From Paralvinella palmiformis (lineage: Eukaryota > Annelida > Polychaeta > Terebellida > Alvinellidae): a stretch of 64,000 nt of DNA. The stretch is from the NCBI GenBank assembly GCA_025642065.1, contig JAODUP010000189.1, forward strand, positions 500,001 through 564,000. The letters are read 5' to 3'. Numbering within the stretch: the stretch's first letter is position 1; every line of letters begins with the position of its first letter. The position numbers were made by a program, and so were the translations under genes. This document shows positions 1-12,755 of the stretch, piece after piece. The notes under the pieces are model-generated. The model saw only the letters and a program-made list of their open reading frames with translations, was not told the DNA's origin and did no database searches.

Positions 1-639
1 GTGATTGGGGGCGTCGGAAGGGCTGCGGGCGTTGTGTCGGGAGCCGACGGGTCACGTGCCGACTTTACCACCAGCACCCTCGACTTTGGTTAATTGTAGA
101 GTTGCTCTCTGGCGTTGGCCCATGTCGGAGCCACTTAATGGTAAGAGACGTAGGTCGTTTGGGCCAGCTCGTTATGAACTTTGGCCTGGTGTCGGATGGC
201 GCCGTCGTGTGGTTGTTGTGTCCGGTGTTGATGAGTCGGCAATAGCGGACCCCGTGGGGGGGGGAGGGGGGGGGGATTTGCGGCGGCTTGGAATCTGTTG
301 GCATACGAATGACGTGAAATATGACTGTTTAATGGATCGACGACTGACGGGATTGATGTCAGCACATGATATATTCTTAGCTTCTGTCTACGGTACCGTG
401 TTCGTGTGTGTGTTTCTGTTTCCTGTCTTTATGTGTGTCCGTGTGGCTTGTGCTGAACATCACCCACGATTATGTACAGATCAGGTGAGGATTATTATAT
501 TTACAACGGTGAGGCGATTTTGGTAAAATTGTGTGGCAGATATTTGAATTTATATTACTGAGTGACGGTTTTGAGTATGGTAGAGAATGGAGTCGAGAGT
601 TGAGCTGATTTGAGTTAGTCAGCCTCAGCGCTGGTCTCA

Positions 640-742
640 CCTGGGACATATGGCTGAAGGGCGATTCCCTCTATGGGAACATCCCACAGCTTGGAGGTTT
701 GCAGCGCAGTGCCCTAACCAATGCTCCATCGGAACGCCTTAG
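640..742 (-). repeat. tRNA-derived SINE-like fragment
   Basis: On the minus strand the sequence has a tRNA-like head: an A-box-like stretch (gatggagcattggttagggc), then a cysteine- or alanine-tRNA-like anticodon arm, then a degraded B box. Decay of the B box and lack of an acceptor stem argue against a functional tRNA gene. I found no second copy in the window, so the call rests on head structure alone. Confidence 0.3.
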
Positions 743-1419
743 AGCAAGTTTAAGACAACGATGGCTTTATGTATAGATTATGGTACTTGAACGTAAATTT
801 GTGCTCGTACTAGAATGTCACCAAGGTTAACAGCGCTTTACCCCGCCACCTGGTGTGAGGTCCTTAATAGGCTGTCCGCAGTGGGATTTCTATGTCGGAT
901 TTGAGTTAAATTTTATAATGAATCAGAACGTCTAGGTGGTACGTGGTGACATCTAGCTTTAGTCATGATGGTGACAACTAATTGTTGTCTTGTCGACTGA
1001 TATGACGTCGTTCTCAACATGTCCAGAACTCGGAGACAAAACAACAAACGTCTTATGTCATCATACTGATATTATGGGTTTATCTCTTGTGGGGCGACGT
1101 AAAGTTACATGATAAATTTAAGTCTTAAAAGGGGTTCTGTCTTTCGTTTAATCCCGACATGTGTTTACGACTGGCGTAATGTAGCGTTTAACATTTAATG
1201 GAGCACTTCCTCATCGAATTGTTCTTCTGTTTAGCCTTGAAATGGATAACTATTTAGCGCCGAGTGAATCATTATTTGTCTGCGAGTTGACGAATCCCGT
1301 CTGGTACATTTGACGTCCATGTGCGCAAGAAATAGTTGTTTATCTGTTTAAGTCGGCAGCAGCCAGCCTTTTTCTTTATAACATTTGAGTCCCACCTTAT
1401 CTACAAACCTGTATCGTCG

Positions 1420-1457
1420 GTGTGTGTGTGTGTGTGTGTATGTGTGTGTGTGTGTGT
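1420..1457. repeat. (GT)n microsatellite
   Basis: Alternating GT with one interruption. Further GT or CT/GT tracts lie at 2191-2217 and 2412-2465. All are in the non-coding left part of the window. Confidence 0.9.
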
Positions 1458-2186
1458 CGGGTACAAGCGCGTTTGCAGTACGGCAAAAAAATTAACGAAA
1501 TTTGATCTCTTATCAGATTTATAAACAAACCGGGAGTTTTCGCTTACTCCCACCACCGGCATTTACCTATTTTTCCCTAGATCCTTATCTTTCTCTCCAA
1601 TTGTTTATGAACGGCTATGATGTTTATGAAAATTTCATCATCGCACCAATTTTTATGAAGCCGGTTTTTCGTGTTGACAGAATCAAGGCTGGCAGGCGGC
1701 CTACACCAGGATATACCCGAACGTGTTAATAATCGGCAGGAGATTGGGTCGTGGGTCGACCTGCGAGATGGAAAAGCAATGGTCAGAAAGCATTAATGTT
1801 TCTCTCTCCCTCCCCCCTCTCTTTCTCTGATAACTGAGTCATACATTACGACGAGCCGACGAGACTTTGTCTGTCTCCTTTCTGTTACGACGTGTGACGC
1901 GTTGTTAGTAGTCGGCCATTAGTGTACCCGGTCACTTGGTCATTATCGGGATGTCACCGGGTTCTGTGACGTGTATGGACTGTGATTTCGTTCCTTTCGG
2001 GGATGTTTTTTCCCCTCAGCCCGTCGCCGGTCGTCGACGTCATTATCATCGTCGACCGGCTCGGTGTATGAATGGACGGGGCGTAATGGGCAACGCTGGA
2101 GAGAAATGTTTTGGTAAGGAGACACCAATGTGCCTGTGTTAGAAGTTAATTGGTTGTAAGTGGTTTATATGCGTTTTCACCGTCTC

Positions 2187-2217
<31 letters not shown>

Positions 2218-2411
2218 ATCGCTCGGGATGGCTGTGGGGAGTTGTCTGGTTCGGTTTATCAGTGGGAAGAGGGGGCTGGAATTATTAGAGAAAAACACAG
2301 TAATTTAGCTGTAGGGTTGTTGGTTGTTATGGAAACACATTTATACACTATTGTCATGGTAGGAGATGTTCCATCTCAAATATTGTTGTTTTTAATGTCT
2401 TCCCATTAGAT

Positions 2412-2459
<48 letters not shown>

Positions 2460-3637
2460 CGTGCGTGTGCGCACCGATTAGTGCTATTTCATGGTAACGG
2501 CGAAGAAACACAATTTCGAGCCTTGTTACATCCATGAAGCTAATGGGGAGGGAGAACCTAATGGTCAGCAGTAAAATCCATTATGTTAAGATGTAGTTTT
2601 TTTTTATTATGGCAAAGCTCCCTGTCTTTTAACAGCCGGATCTATGAAACCTTTAAAATCTCCACATTTCTTCAAGCATGAGTGAAATTTTTTACACTAT
2701 TTTTTTTAAATGTCGGGATTATATTTTGCTATTTGCATATATAAACTTGCATATATATAAAAAGTTTGTCAAAAGCTTGATCTCACCAAGAACAAAACAA
2801 CGACAAACAAACGAACAAGCCTCATTAGCGGTCAAAGGCCATACAAGGCTCTCAGTCTTTTTAGAGGCACAAAATTTTTAAGAATAGAAGGATATATGCA
2901 AGGAATAAACTGTCCTTGATGTTCTGTTGTCGTATAGTAATCGAAGCAGCAATAGTATCCACAACAGTTTGGTCTATTTACGAATTTAAAAAAGGAAGAA
3001 AATGAAGGGGGGGGAACCATATAGGACACTGTATGACGTTGTCTGGCTTATTAAGAGATAATCGTATTTACAAATGAGAACAATTAGATGTACTATAACT
3101 GCCTGTTGTCACACGCTGTATGTTGGCCGTGTTTACGTCATATGACGGTCGTAGACGATAAGATTTCGTAATGTATTCAAAATCTGATTACAAACTTAAG
3201 CTGCTTACCGCCAGCTCCCAGTACTATATTTGGCCTTAGTTATCTGGGTTATCTTGACCCGGGCTAATTACCTAGATGTGTTTTTGTCCTATGAGGTATG
3301 TTTGAGGTATCCAACTGCTAATGCTTGGTCTTCTAGGTGTGTGCATAAAGTTTTTCTGCGCACACGCGTGTGCGTTTTCACTGCATCCGGTCATTTGTTG
3401 ATGAATTTTGCAGCGTACCTTGACTTATGAGATTGCCCAACCCCTGTACTAGGTGCGCCACTGTGCTCGATTCTTTTCGAACATATTGGAGCTATAGAAG
3501 TTTATTATTATAGTAGTAGTAGTTGCAGCAGGTTTTTCGTTTTCTTACGGTGCTGATTTTAAGTTCTGTACAAGTCTCCTTAATTACACGATACTTACGT
3601 TTTGGTTAGTCTGTTGATCAGCTCAAATGTATGTCAT

Positions 3638-3722
3638 TTTAATAATAATAATATATACGAAATTTATATAGCGCCCTATATAACCTGTAACAAGGTTACT
3701 CTAAGGCACTGATATCCGTGTA
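3638..3722 (-). repeat. 3' tail of a LINE/SINE family with (ATT)n end
   Basis: An (AAT)n run is followed by 'tttatatagcgccctatataacc' in pieces and then 'tctaaggcactgat'. Read on the minus strand this is a repeat 3' end: a 'tctaaggcgctgt'-type motif, then a 'gggcgctatataaa' motif, then (ATT)n. The same order occurs at 60857-61204 and, more divergently, in the LINE remnant at 15634-15960. It is therefore a shared retroposon tail. Confidence 0.5.
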
Positions 3723-3922
3723 CTTTAAAGAAAAAGTCACACCTTTCTTTCAGTATTAAATACTCACTTCGGTCTGTTTTTCCTTCATTGGAAAGTGTTT
3801 GGGTTTTTAAATGGTTTGGGGATTTCTAACTGTCGCTGTCACCGAGATGTCTTAAGCCAGTCATTTATTCTGCTGTGTTTTCTTTCGCGAAGTTTCTGGG
3901 TAATCAGATGCCATTTCAGTTT

Positions 3923-4107
3923 GGATGATGATGATGATTGGTGTTTTGCGGCCACTTTTGTCCACATGTTAGGCTAAATAGGCTGACCGACCTCCAAAGG
4001 GGGTCGAAGATGAAACACCCTTCAGATATGCCCACGCCGAGATTCGAACAAGCGTGGTGGGGATCTGTGATCCAACATGCTACCGTTAGACCACGGAGGC
4101 GCCCTCT
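3923..4107 (-). repeat. SINE-A copy 1 (tRNA-derived, near full length)
   Basis: On the minus strand: a tRNA-like head with A box (tggtctaacggtagcatg) and B box (gttcgaatctcggcg), a body with 'gggtgtttcatctt' and 'ccatttagcctaa', then 'acaaaagtggccgc' and an (ATC)n tail. This is one of the two best-preserved heads of a family that recurs about ten times in the window, on both strands. It is a non-autonomous RNA polymerase III-type retroposon. Confidence 0.7.
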
Positions 4108-4194
4108 CGATTTAGCTAGAACGATTGTTGTTCATGTTACCGTTGTTTAGATAACCCAAATTGACATGTTTGTGTCGTGCCGCTCCTTGTTGTG

Positions 4195-5100
4195 CTCATG
4201 AATATTCACCGTTGCTCCAGTTTGATGGCGTTTCCTCATCAGCAGCCAATCAGGTCGGAGGGGGGGGGGAGATTTTGGTTGCGTGCTGCGATTGTATACC
4301 AACGGCGGAGAAGAGTTTATAAATGAAGTATTTAGTTGTCGCGATATATGATGGATGTGACAGGTTTTATATCAACATCAGATGACAGACCGTTCCTCGC
4401 CAGTCCACGTCTATTTCCCCGGTTCCACATTTGGCTACGCATGAGTCCCGCCCACGTCAGTTGCCCGGCTCCCTTCACCCGACCACACCTTTGATATATC
4501 GAGACGCATGACGCGGGCGTGCCGCTTTCGCCGCAATCAGCGCCCTCTAACGTGACGACGAGAGGCCCGATATCCCCCTCCCACGGTACTATATGTGTGA
4601 GCATTCGGTCGATGTCCGATTTATGGTCAGTGCTGCTCATTCCCCTTCCAATTTTGAGGACATTACCGCCTGATGGGACGGTGAGAAGCTCACTCGAGTC
4701 GCCGGAATTAGCAGTCTGCTCGGGGCTTGTCACACCTCCGGCGACTGGAGACTGGAGACTATGAGAGCCGGCGGCGGGCAGGCGCCCCGCGGGACGGAGT
4801 CGCCCCCTGTCGTTCTCCCGTCTAATACTCGAGCAATAAAGTTGCCATTTTCCTCCGGCCTACGTGAGCCGGACTGGACGGCGGGAATGACGGGTGGCCC
4901 CTGGCCAGCGGCCGGAGTGAGCCGTGTAATTGAGGGTGTCCACGGCCCGGGGGGTGCTTTGGAGAGGGAAGAGTCGGCGCACGCCCTGTGGGGCCTGATT
5001 CTGTACGGCAAATGGGGTGTCCGAATCAATGAGACTGGCACCGACGTTATGGGAGATATGTCCAGTAGTCGGTTAGTGTGAGGTCAGCGAGGGGTTAGCT
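4195..5100. other. CpG-rich island-like patch
   Basis: GC content and CpG frequency are clearly above the surroundings. The patch has long overlapping open frames on both strands (minus 4332-4733, plus 4761-5081) with no recognisable domain, which is what GC-rich DNA gives by chance. A CCAAT box (ccaatcagg) lies near 4246. It could be an alternative promoter of the kinase gene or simply a GC-rich patch; no transcript evidence is visible. Confidence 0.35.
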
Positions 5101-6371
5101 CTGTGTATATTGGCTCTTACGAAGGTTCATTATTCACAAAGACCCCCCCCCCCCACTTGGACCAGAGCCCGTGACATACACGTGGGGTGTATGGGGAGGG
5201 AAGGGGGGGGGGGGTTTGTACCGTATTTCTCTTTTGGACGCCTTCATATTATGAAGGTTTTTTTACGTTTGAGGTTGAACCAATTTTGTTGAGACGTCTG
5301 GATCTGTTGCGATTGGTTCGGTGGATGTTTAGAGGAGATGGAGGAAATGTGTTTGGGAGGTCGGTTGGCTTTCTTATAAGTCCTGTGTGAGATATTATGG
5401 AGCTTTCACACGTAGGTATGGAAACATGAGTCTTCACGCACGCACGCGCGTTCGCACGCACGCACAGCATAGTAAGCGAGAGCTACATCTCTTTTCAAGG
5501 ACAATCAGTAAGGATGAAGCAAAAAAATCACAGTCCGTCGTCGTCGCCCCCACCCCCCACACACACACATCAACCCCTCCACCCCCCCGTCGTATATGAT
5601 GAATATGACATTGGCTGTTCCACTGACCTGCCCATCAACTGGCTGCCAGTAGAGAGCACTTCGATCGTCACCGAAGCCGGACTATTATCCAATCGGGCTT
5701 CAATAACACAAACTGGTCTCCGAGCTACGCGGAAGCTCCGTCTCAGATTACCGAAAATTCTATTATAATCATTGACAAGGTCAGATTATTATGACCCACA
5801 CTGATTACGATCTGACCTCAGGCCAGTATTCCAACACTGGTACTTAAGCTTGATGCCCTCGTCCCAATGTATTTGTGTTTGTGTGTTTACGGCGAAGTAG
5901 TTGGATGTCATGGCAACATTTAAAGTGCCCGAGGAACTAGTTCATGAAGATGAACGTTACTGAACTACTGGTCATATTGTCAATGGATTTAGAATAGAGG
6001 ATTTTTTTCGTCATTTAATCTCAATCACGGGCGTACACCGGAGTTTTACATTCGTACAAACGTGTAGTCGCTGTTTATCGGGAGGGGAGGAACCATTTTC
6101 TTTGTTTGTTTTGTTTTCGGTTTGGTTGCCATGACGACGGCTTTAACCCCGGCAGCCGTTGCATTGTTCACGATTATTGGACATCATCTTTAGGGAGGCA
6201 CTTTTTTAACCGTAGTCACCGCCGTGTTCAATCAATATGGCTGTTGATTGGATAAGAGCCTGCTCGTCAGTGCGACAATCCTCAGAACTTGTTACACTTG
6301 AGCGTTATCTTCAGCTTTGTGGAAACTAATGTTAGCCTTTCGCGTTGGAACTATTTCCTCTGTTTGTTTTT

Positions 6372-6576
6372 CCGTGGTAGTGATCAGTCGGTATGGAGTT
6401 CGATGGTGGTCCAACCTGAGTTCGAATCTCGGCGTGGGCCTATCTGAAGGGTGTTTCATCTTTGACTTCCCTTCATTACCCTTGGAGGTCGTTCGGCCCA
6501 TTTAGCCTCCCGTGTGTACAAAAGTGGTCGTAAAACATCATTCATCATCATCATCATCACCATCATCATCATCATC
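6372..6576 (+). repeat. SINE-A copy 2
   Basis: Plus-strand copy with B box 'gagttcgaatctcggcgtgg', body 'gaagggtgtttcatcttt', 'cggcccatttagcct', the '...gtggtcgtaaaacatc' block and a long (ATC)n tail. The A-box region is diverged. Confidence 0.7.
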
Positions 6577-7007
6577 GATGGTGGTCCGTTTTGTTGGCAG
6601 ATAGTCTAATACCTAATTCGTACGTCGGTTATGATACCATATGTGTCTAATAACAGTTTTCTGTTATGTTGCCACTTGTGATGTTCACGTGTTTATTATA
6701 ACCACCATCACATCACGACCAGCGGGATTTATTACTAACTGTTCTGGATCAGTGTTTATTACGATTTGGTTAGTTTGATACAAATTATTAGAACACCGAT
6801 GGTTATTCGTATTTGTTTCGGGTGTGCGCATGCGTGTTTGCTGTGCGTGGTGGGATCGGATGGTAGAACATAATAAATACAGGGTTAGAAATTTAATGTA
6901 AAATATGTGGAATTCGCCACAGTGCCAAAATGTTAAATGGAAATGGATGAAAAACCAATTAACACCGTTTACCGTTAGAATGGCACACCATAGCACGTCA
7001 AGATTGA

Positions 7008-7074
7008 ACGGCCCATTTAGCCTATCTTGTGCACAAAAGTGGCCGTAAAACATCAATCATCATCATCAACATCA
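7008..7074 (+). repeat. SINE-A copy 3, 5'-truncated
   Basis: Only the 3' part is clear: 'cggcccatttagcctat', 'gtgcacaaaagtggccgta' and the (ATC)n tail. It lacks the tRNA-like head, as expected of a truncated retroposon. Confidence 0.65.
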
Positions 7075-7491
7075 CGTCAGCATTGAAGATACACCCGAAC
7101 GTGATAATTGTTAACTTTGTCCGGGATAATGATATAAATATAGATTGGATGTCGCTTTACCGAGAACACGTTAGTTACACATCTGAGAACAGCTTGATGA
7201 TGGCTTGATAGCTTCATTATAGAATCTACTCGATGTCATCATTGTATAGGTTGTAATATTTCCGTGCACCAAAAAGACAAAATTGGGCTTCATTCGAATC
7301 TATTAATACTCTACTGATGGTTGTGTTACGGGGGGGGGGGGGGGGAGGGAGGCTGCGTTAACCATTCCCATAAGATGATTTTGATCCAGCCTCGGGGTCG
7401 TGGGATCCAATTTCAGCGTCTTTGATAGTGGGTAGCGGTTTGGCGTGTCCCAGGTGTGACGATCGCCATCTCTAAACGTACCACTCGATGC

Positions 7492-7532
7492 CTCACTCAC
7501 TCACTCACTCACTCACTCACTCACTCACTCTC
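7492..7532. repeat. (CACT)n microsatellite
   Basis: A perfect tetranucleotide tract. A complementary-type (GTGA)n tract lies at 10751-10807. Confidence 0.9.
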
Positions 7533-7790
7533 CTAATCAACACGTAAACTCGTTAAATAGGCAGACGTGTACTTGTAAATTGAAGAAGAAGAAGAACAGT
7601 TGGAACTTCTTTTTCTTCTTTCTCAGTTCACTTTGTCGATGTTCAGGTTTTAGCCTGATTGATTCGGGTAGAGTCTGATCTCTTTTCAGACAGGTCTCGT
7701 CACCTTCGGTAAACCTGATTGAGCGTAGACAATTTGCCGTCGTCGATTTCCACGTATTTCCTGTACGTTAGATTATAGTCCGAGCCTTTT

Positions 7791-7990
7791 GTAATGGTCT
7801 CACCGATAGCGCGTTGGACCACGGATCACTACCACCCGAGTTCGAATCTCGGCGTGGGCATATCTGAAAGATATTTCATTCATCTTTGACTTCGTTTCAT
7901 TACCTTTGGGGGTCCCTCGTTCTATTTAGCCTACCATGTCCACAAAAGTGGCCGTAAACGGCAATCATCATCATCATCACCACCACCACC
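7791..7990 (+). repeat. SINE-A copy 4, near full length
   Basis: Contains the head (A-box region 'ggtctcaccgatagcgcg', B box 'gagttcgaatctcggcgtgg'), the body ending in 'caaaagtggccgtaaac', and an (ATC)n/(ACC)n tail. Confidence 0.7.
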
Positions 7991-8789
7991 AAGCCTTTAA
8001 TGATACGTTCACAGTTGGTGAACTAGCTAGCTATTGCTGTGGCTGCTGCTGCTGCTTGTTGGTGCTAAATCCTCACCTATCCATTGTCACAGTAATCTCG
8101 TGATTTTATGCTACCACCGTAAAGTAGGTCATGTTAATGACATTGTTAATTTCACGTCTTTTCTTCTTCAGCACGATGTTATTTGGTAAACGCCTCTAGT
8201 CATGGCATCATGATGTCTGGCCACTTGTAAGCCTATGCCGTGTACTTCTTTTTGTATCCATGAACATGAAAAATGGCGCTGGATTCCCTGTGCACGATTT
8301 GTTTTGCGATAACTGGGCATTTAAATTCATCCACCTTTAGGAATGTCGGGATGGAGATGGATTGCTTCGGTTTACGTTCAATCCTGTTATTTTCCTCCAT
8401 CTGAGATCTTAATTGTTCTCCGGAGACTGGCCACATGTGTCGCATTTCGTTCAGCGTTCTTCATTCAGAAGGTTAACATATATAAATATCACCGAACCCC
8501 TCCATACAGTGTGTCCACGTCTCCTTTATTTCAAAGAATCTCCTTTATTTCACGATTCTGCTAGATCTACTTCGTTTCCTCCTTTTTTTGGACATTTGTT
8601 TGGCTTATTTCCTCATAATTGAGGTGCGTAAATGTATTCAAGTCACTTTTATTTTTTCAAGTTTAACTCTTGCAATACAACACTCGTTTATAAGCGTTTA
8701 TTATCTATTTTCCCATTCATGTCACCTTTTCCCAACATTTTTGACAGACAGGAGGGAGGGCCCCCCCCTTCGAACTCACACCCCCATGG

Positions 8790-9157
8790 TTTGGTTTTGG
8801 TTTTGTTGTTCGGGGAGAATCCCCAGGCTGTCGCTTAATCAGCACAGCCTCTATGTTGGAGTGGTTGAGAAATCTCCTCCCCCACCACTCACAGGGGAGC
8901 AGTACGGAAAGATGGAGCCGAAATACCATGAGGGTGGTCACTGCCAGAATGTTTTACGTCCTCAGGGGGTTTTAACGTCCCCCTTTATTTTAAATAATTC
9001 AGTGGAGACGGCAGCGCCATTTAACGTGGTCAGCCACCCACGATGTAGTGAGCCGAGAAATTAATCGCTGGAAAAGTTTCGACCTCTTACGGGGTTCGAA
9101 CCTGTGACCGTTGGCACCAAGTGCCGGGTGCTTAACCGCTAGGACACCGGAGCTCAC
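8790..9157 (-). repeat. SINE-B copy 1, full length
   Basis: Read on the minus strand: a tRNA-like head with A box (tgtcctagcggttaagcac) and near-canonical B box (ggttcgaacc). A roughly 280-bp body follows, containing 'tggcgctgccgtctc' and 'ccgtactgctcccctg'. The 3' end is 'gattctccccgaacaacaaa' with an A-rich CAAAAC-type tail. Two other copies occur at 38021-38147 and 40225-40516. The head is intact and about 370 bp is preserved. Confidence 0.7.
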
Positions 9158-9584
9158 TACCCCCATGGCAGCACTGGGGCCACAAATAAAGCCTACGACT
9201 TTACCTCCTTTATTTTCATTTCAAGTTTGTGGACACACTGCGGTATTATCCTTCCGTTCGGAGGGTTTACGGTTTATACATTGTGGTGATAATAGGATTA
9301 ACGTCATTGAATGATTTTATGGGAATACCGTGGTCGTCGTCATATTTTCCCTTTGACTTTCTATGGTTAGCCAGTGGGCGAAGGCAGCTAGCCATACGTG
9401 ATGGCCCCCCTAGTTGTGTTTCGGATTATCATCATTACCACTGAGTGAACTCATACGACGCTGTGTCTGATGTGTATTAGATGGAGTTGTTTGGGAATAC
9501 CGATAGGTGGCGTTAGGCAAACTGTTCGGGAGTTTGTCCGAGGGATCAGAATTTTTTAGGTATTAGTAGAGGTGTCCGTATTAC

Positions 9585-9604
9585 AGCTGGTGCATGCACC
9601 AGCT
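9585..9604. repeat. Perfect 20-bp palindrome
   Basis: The 20 bases read identically on both strands (agctggtgcatgcaccagct). A further outer pair, 'attacag' and 'ctgtaat', flanks it and could extend a hairpin. It is not inside any recognised repeat or gene. Confidence 0.6.
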
Positions 9605-10750
9605 TCAATAAGCTATCTGTAATAGTTGTTTTGCAGTTTGGATCACGTTTATTTTAAAGTACCACAAATGGTAGAATTATCTATTGAGGCAGTCCTCACG
9701 AATTGGCACATGATGGTAACGACACAACGAGTGATTCAGTGAGTGGTTTGTTTACTATCGGTGCTGATCAAGCCGGGGATATATGGCCAAGAGACGACAC
9801 TGTAGGAAAATTAGGTGGTCAGGTCTAAACATTTTATTTAAGAGTTAACCATCACACAGATAAGTGTACAATTGGAAGAGGTGTGTAATGCGTCTTAACC
9901 AACCAACTACACAACAGTAACGGACGGTGATGGTCTTATATCAATGGAGAAGGATAAACGAAGGCCTTGAACTGAGCATTGCCGTTGCATATTTAATATG
10001 GCTTTGATCATTTAAAAATCAGAACGTGGACGTGGGTTGGCCATTATTTCTACAACATCCTATAGGCATCTCTCCTGCCTTACTTTGTCCCTTCCTGCCT
10101 TCGTGACGGCCATTCGTGATACACCTTCCTAACTGTATGCGTGCCCGCAGCTCTCCCGAGCACGACAAGACAAACGGACCTCATCAGTCGAGATCTGGTC
10201 GCTGCTCGGCCCACAGAGGCGCCGTAGCCCAGCACAGCCCAGTGGGCCACTAGCGAGCCGAAGACAAATTATGACATGGGTCGGCTCTCAGTGGTTGAAC
10301 TAATCTTGTTCGACGATTGACGGAAATTGACGGACAGCCCAGCTCTCCCAGTACACTGCTGAGACGGTCTGTCGACGTGAACCACTCATCAATTGGACAC
10401 GTTCCCGATGGACCGTCACGACCGTGAATGGTCGGTATCCAGGGGGCGTCGCTGTCGGCACTGATCTGATTAGTAAGGCTCGAGGCTTTGGTGTTAAGCG
10501 TTTGGCTGAGGTGTGAATTGACGGCCGCTTTTTATGGAGCCCTTCGAGGTTCTTCTTTCGGTGGATGGGTACTGCCCCCGCCAACGACTGATGGACGCAT
10601 TATGGGACGTTATGGGAGTAGACCACTTTAGTCGATACTTCGTCTTCTCGAATCCCGCGAGAGCTTGATGGCCAACCGTAGAGTCAGTGTTACTCACAGC
10701 GTAGTCTCCCTGAGGCTTTGAGGTTTAGGACTGGCATTCTGTATTCTTCC

Positions 10751-10807
10751 GTGAGTGAGTGAGTGAGTGAGTGAGTGAGTGAGTGAGTGAGTGAGTGAGT
10801 GAGTGAG
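10751..10807. repeat. (GTGA)n microsatellite
   Basis: About 14 uninterrupted tetranucleotide units in the non-coding left part. Confidence 0.9.
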
Positions 10808-11298
10808 TTTTTAGCGTGGCCGGTGATTAGATGAGACACCTCATGAGTTGGACGTTGGCATCGCTGTGCACTATCAGGGCTACTAAAAAGAGTTCATACT
10901 AAATGTTTGTTATTGCTGTTGCTGTTGCTGCTGCTGTTATTGTGCTGATGTGTCATTAACCCCTACCCAGTCAGTCAATCTCGGAGAGATTTCTCATTTG
11001 GTTCATCTCGGCTTGAAATGCTGATATAGTTGTCGGTTGAGAGAGTCACTGTGAGTGTATTGTTGGCTTAACGTCCTGCAGCTTCTGTGGCGTTAAGTAA
11101 GTTGTCATGACCTGGTGCTGTCGCCGTAGTCCTTGAGATGGCTAAGTGTTCTGTCACTCAGCGCCGACTAACAATATGTCAGTCATTAGATTAGCATGTC
11201 TTTGAAGTCTGCGTGGACTGCTCGCTGTATAAATCCTTATCTATATGGAATGGCTGGAAGTCCTCCCAGCCAACCCGCCATCTCACTCCACTCACGCC

Positions 11299-11325
11299 GT
11301 GTGTGTGTGTGTTAGTGTGTGTGTG

Positions 11326-11378
<53 letters not shown>

Positions 11379-11388
11379 GCGTGTGTGT
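11299..11388. repeat. (GT)n(GCGT)n compound microsatellite
   Basis: A GT run passes into GCGT and back to GT. The alternating purine-pyrimidine run would favour Z-DNA. The long open frame across it (11213-11701) is a repeat artefact. Confidence 0.9.
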
Positions 11389-11399
11389 TCATTACGATG

Positions 11400-12180
11400 A
11401 GGACATAATCTCAACTTGGTTTCGACCCTACGGATCTCCAGATTGGCCCCGGCCCGAGCTATCGGGGTCGGTTTACCTTGCCAGACGTTGTTATTATTAC
11501 ATCAAGCGGCGGCCGAGCTGGTCTACACCTGCCTCGATGCCATCACCGGCGAGCCACCACCAACAAGAGCCCGTTGATTGCCTCTATTCAGCTTCTTCTC
11601 CGGCTGCAGCAGCGGCTATGGCGGCATCTCCCGCCTCCCCGCACCAAGTCGCAGTTGTGATATTCATCAGCGCTGGGTTGTTTGTATATTCATTGCGATG
11701 ACCCGGACCGCGGCGGTTCCGGGGGGGGGGTTGGCGCCGGTAGCTTCGGCCCGTTGGTAAACATCATTGTCGGAGACTTATCGCCGCGTAGATTATACTT
11801 TCTCCGGCCTAATGATGATATATGCGCCGAATTTACATCTTAACAGCGCCTCTCTCCGCCCGATGATGGCCCGAAGATGGAGCGGACCGCATCGACGTCG
11901 GCCGCCTATACGAACCCGGTCACCCGACGACGACGGGGGGGGGAGGACGGCGCAAGTCATTCCCATGCCAGACACGGCGTGCTTCTGACGGCGATAATAA
12001 ACACACATAGAGATGTGGGCGATAATAGGCAACTAACTTTACATAGAATATAATAACGGATCCCGGTCGATGGCCCATCGCGCCGACTGGATGCCGAAGC
12101 AATGCTCGCGGGCGTTGCTTCTAGTTGGTGGTCGTCAACGAGGACGTTTGCTGGCCGACGTGTTCCGCCGGGCTGTGTGA
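11400..12180. other. Second CpG-rich patch
   Basis: GC- and CpG-rich relative to the AT-rich flanks, including G-runs near 11720 and 11935. No coding signature with splice sites was recognised. It is a candidate alternative promoter or enhancer of the downstream kinase gene, by composition only. Confidence 0.3.
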
Positions 12181-12619
12181 CCTAAGCTTTTGACAGCGTG
12201 GTAAGGAATATATATGGAACGAAATTAACCAGTTGAAACTGCGTCCGCCTTTTTAACGGGTTTCTTAGTGCCATTATGTGGCCATGAATATTCAGCATTC
12301 ACAACAATGAGATGGTGGTGGTGGTGTTTTTTATGAGGACGTATTTCAATGGATTCCCTTGCTACGTCGTTTCGGTGTCTTTTTCCCGTTGCAAAATCGG
12401 CGTCTGTTTCACGTGTAATCAAACTTATTTCGTTTTAGAGTTGTTTTCACCACAGTGACAGCAGTATGGCTTTGGTGTTTATTTTTAATATCTGCCTGAC
12501 GACTTACTCCTCGTATGTTTTTGGAAGCCAGACTAATTCTCCACTGAGTTAGCGTTCTGAAGAAGTCAACTGGATGTTGTTTAGCTGGTGCTTTCCGCAG
12601 ACGACAGATGTTGCTCTTT

Positions 12620-12755
12620 GACGGCCACTTTTGTGTTAATGAGGAGGAATAGAAGATGAAACAGCCTTCTGATGTTGCTGGCCAGGGTTTGAACCTAGGT
12701 GTTTAAGATCTTTCACCAAACATGCTAATAAGTAGCTGAAGCAGATGCCCCAGCA
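12620..12755 (-). repeat. SINE-A copy 5, diverged
   Basis: The minus-strand order matches SINE-A: 'acggccacttttgtg' (tail side), 'agaagatgaaacagccttc' (body), 'ggtttgaacc' (B-box side). Many substitutions mark it as old. Confidence 0.45.

Noticed and set aside
5..526. 173-residue open frame at the left end
   Set aside because: No domain, G-runs and a composition typical of non-coding GC-rich DNA; overlapping frames exist on the other strand.
3923..4107. tRNA gene
   Set aside because: A and B boxes are present but the acceptor stem does not close, and the sequence continues into a SINE body and (ATC)n tail.
4332..5081. Long open frames on both strands in a CpG-rich patch
   Set aside because: GC-rich DNA has few stop codons; the products have no recognisable motif and no supporting splice sites.
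11213..11701. 162-residue open frame
   Set aside because: Runs through a (GT)n(GCGT)n microsatellite; Cys-Val repeats are artefacts.
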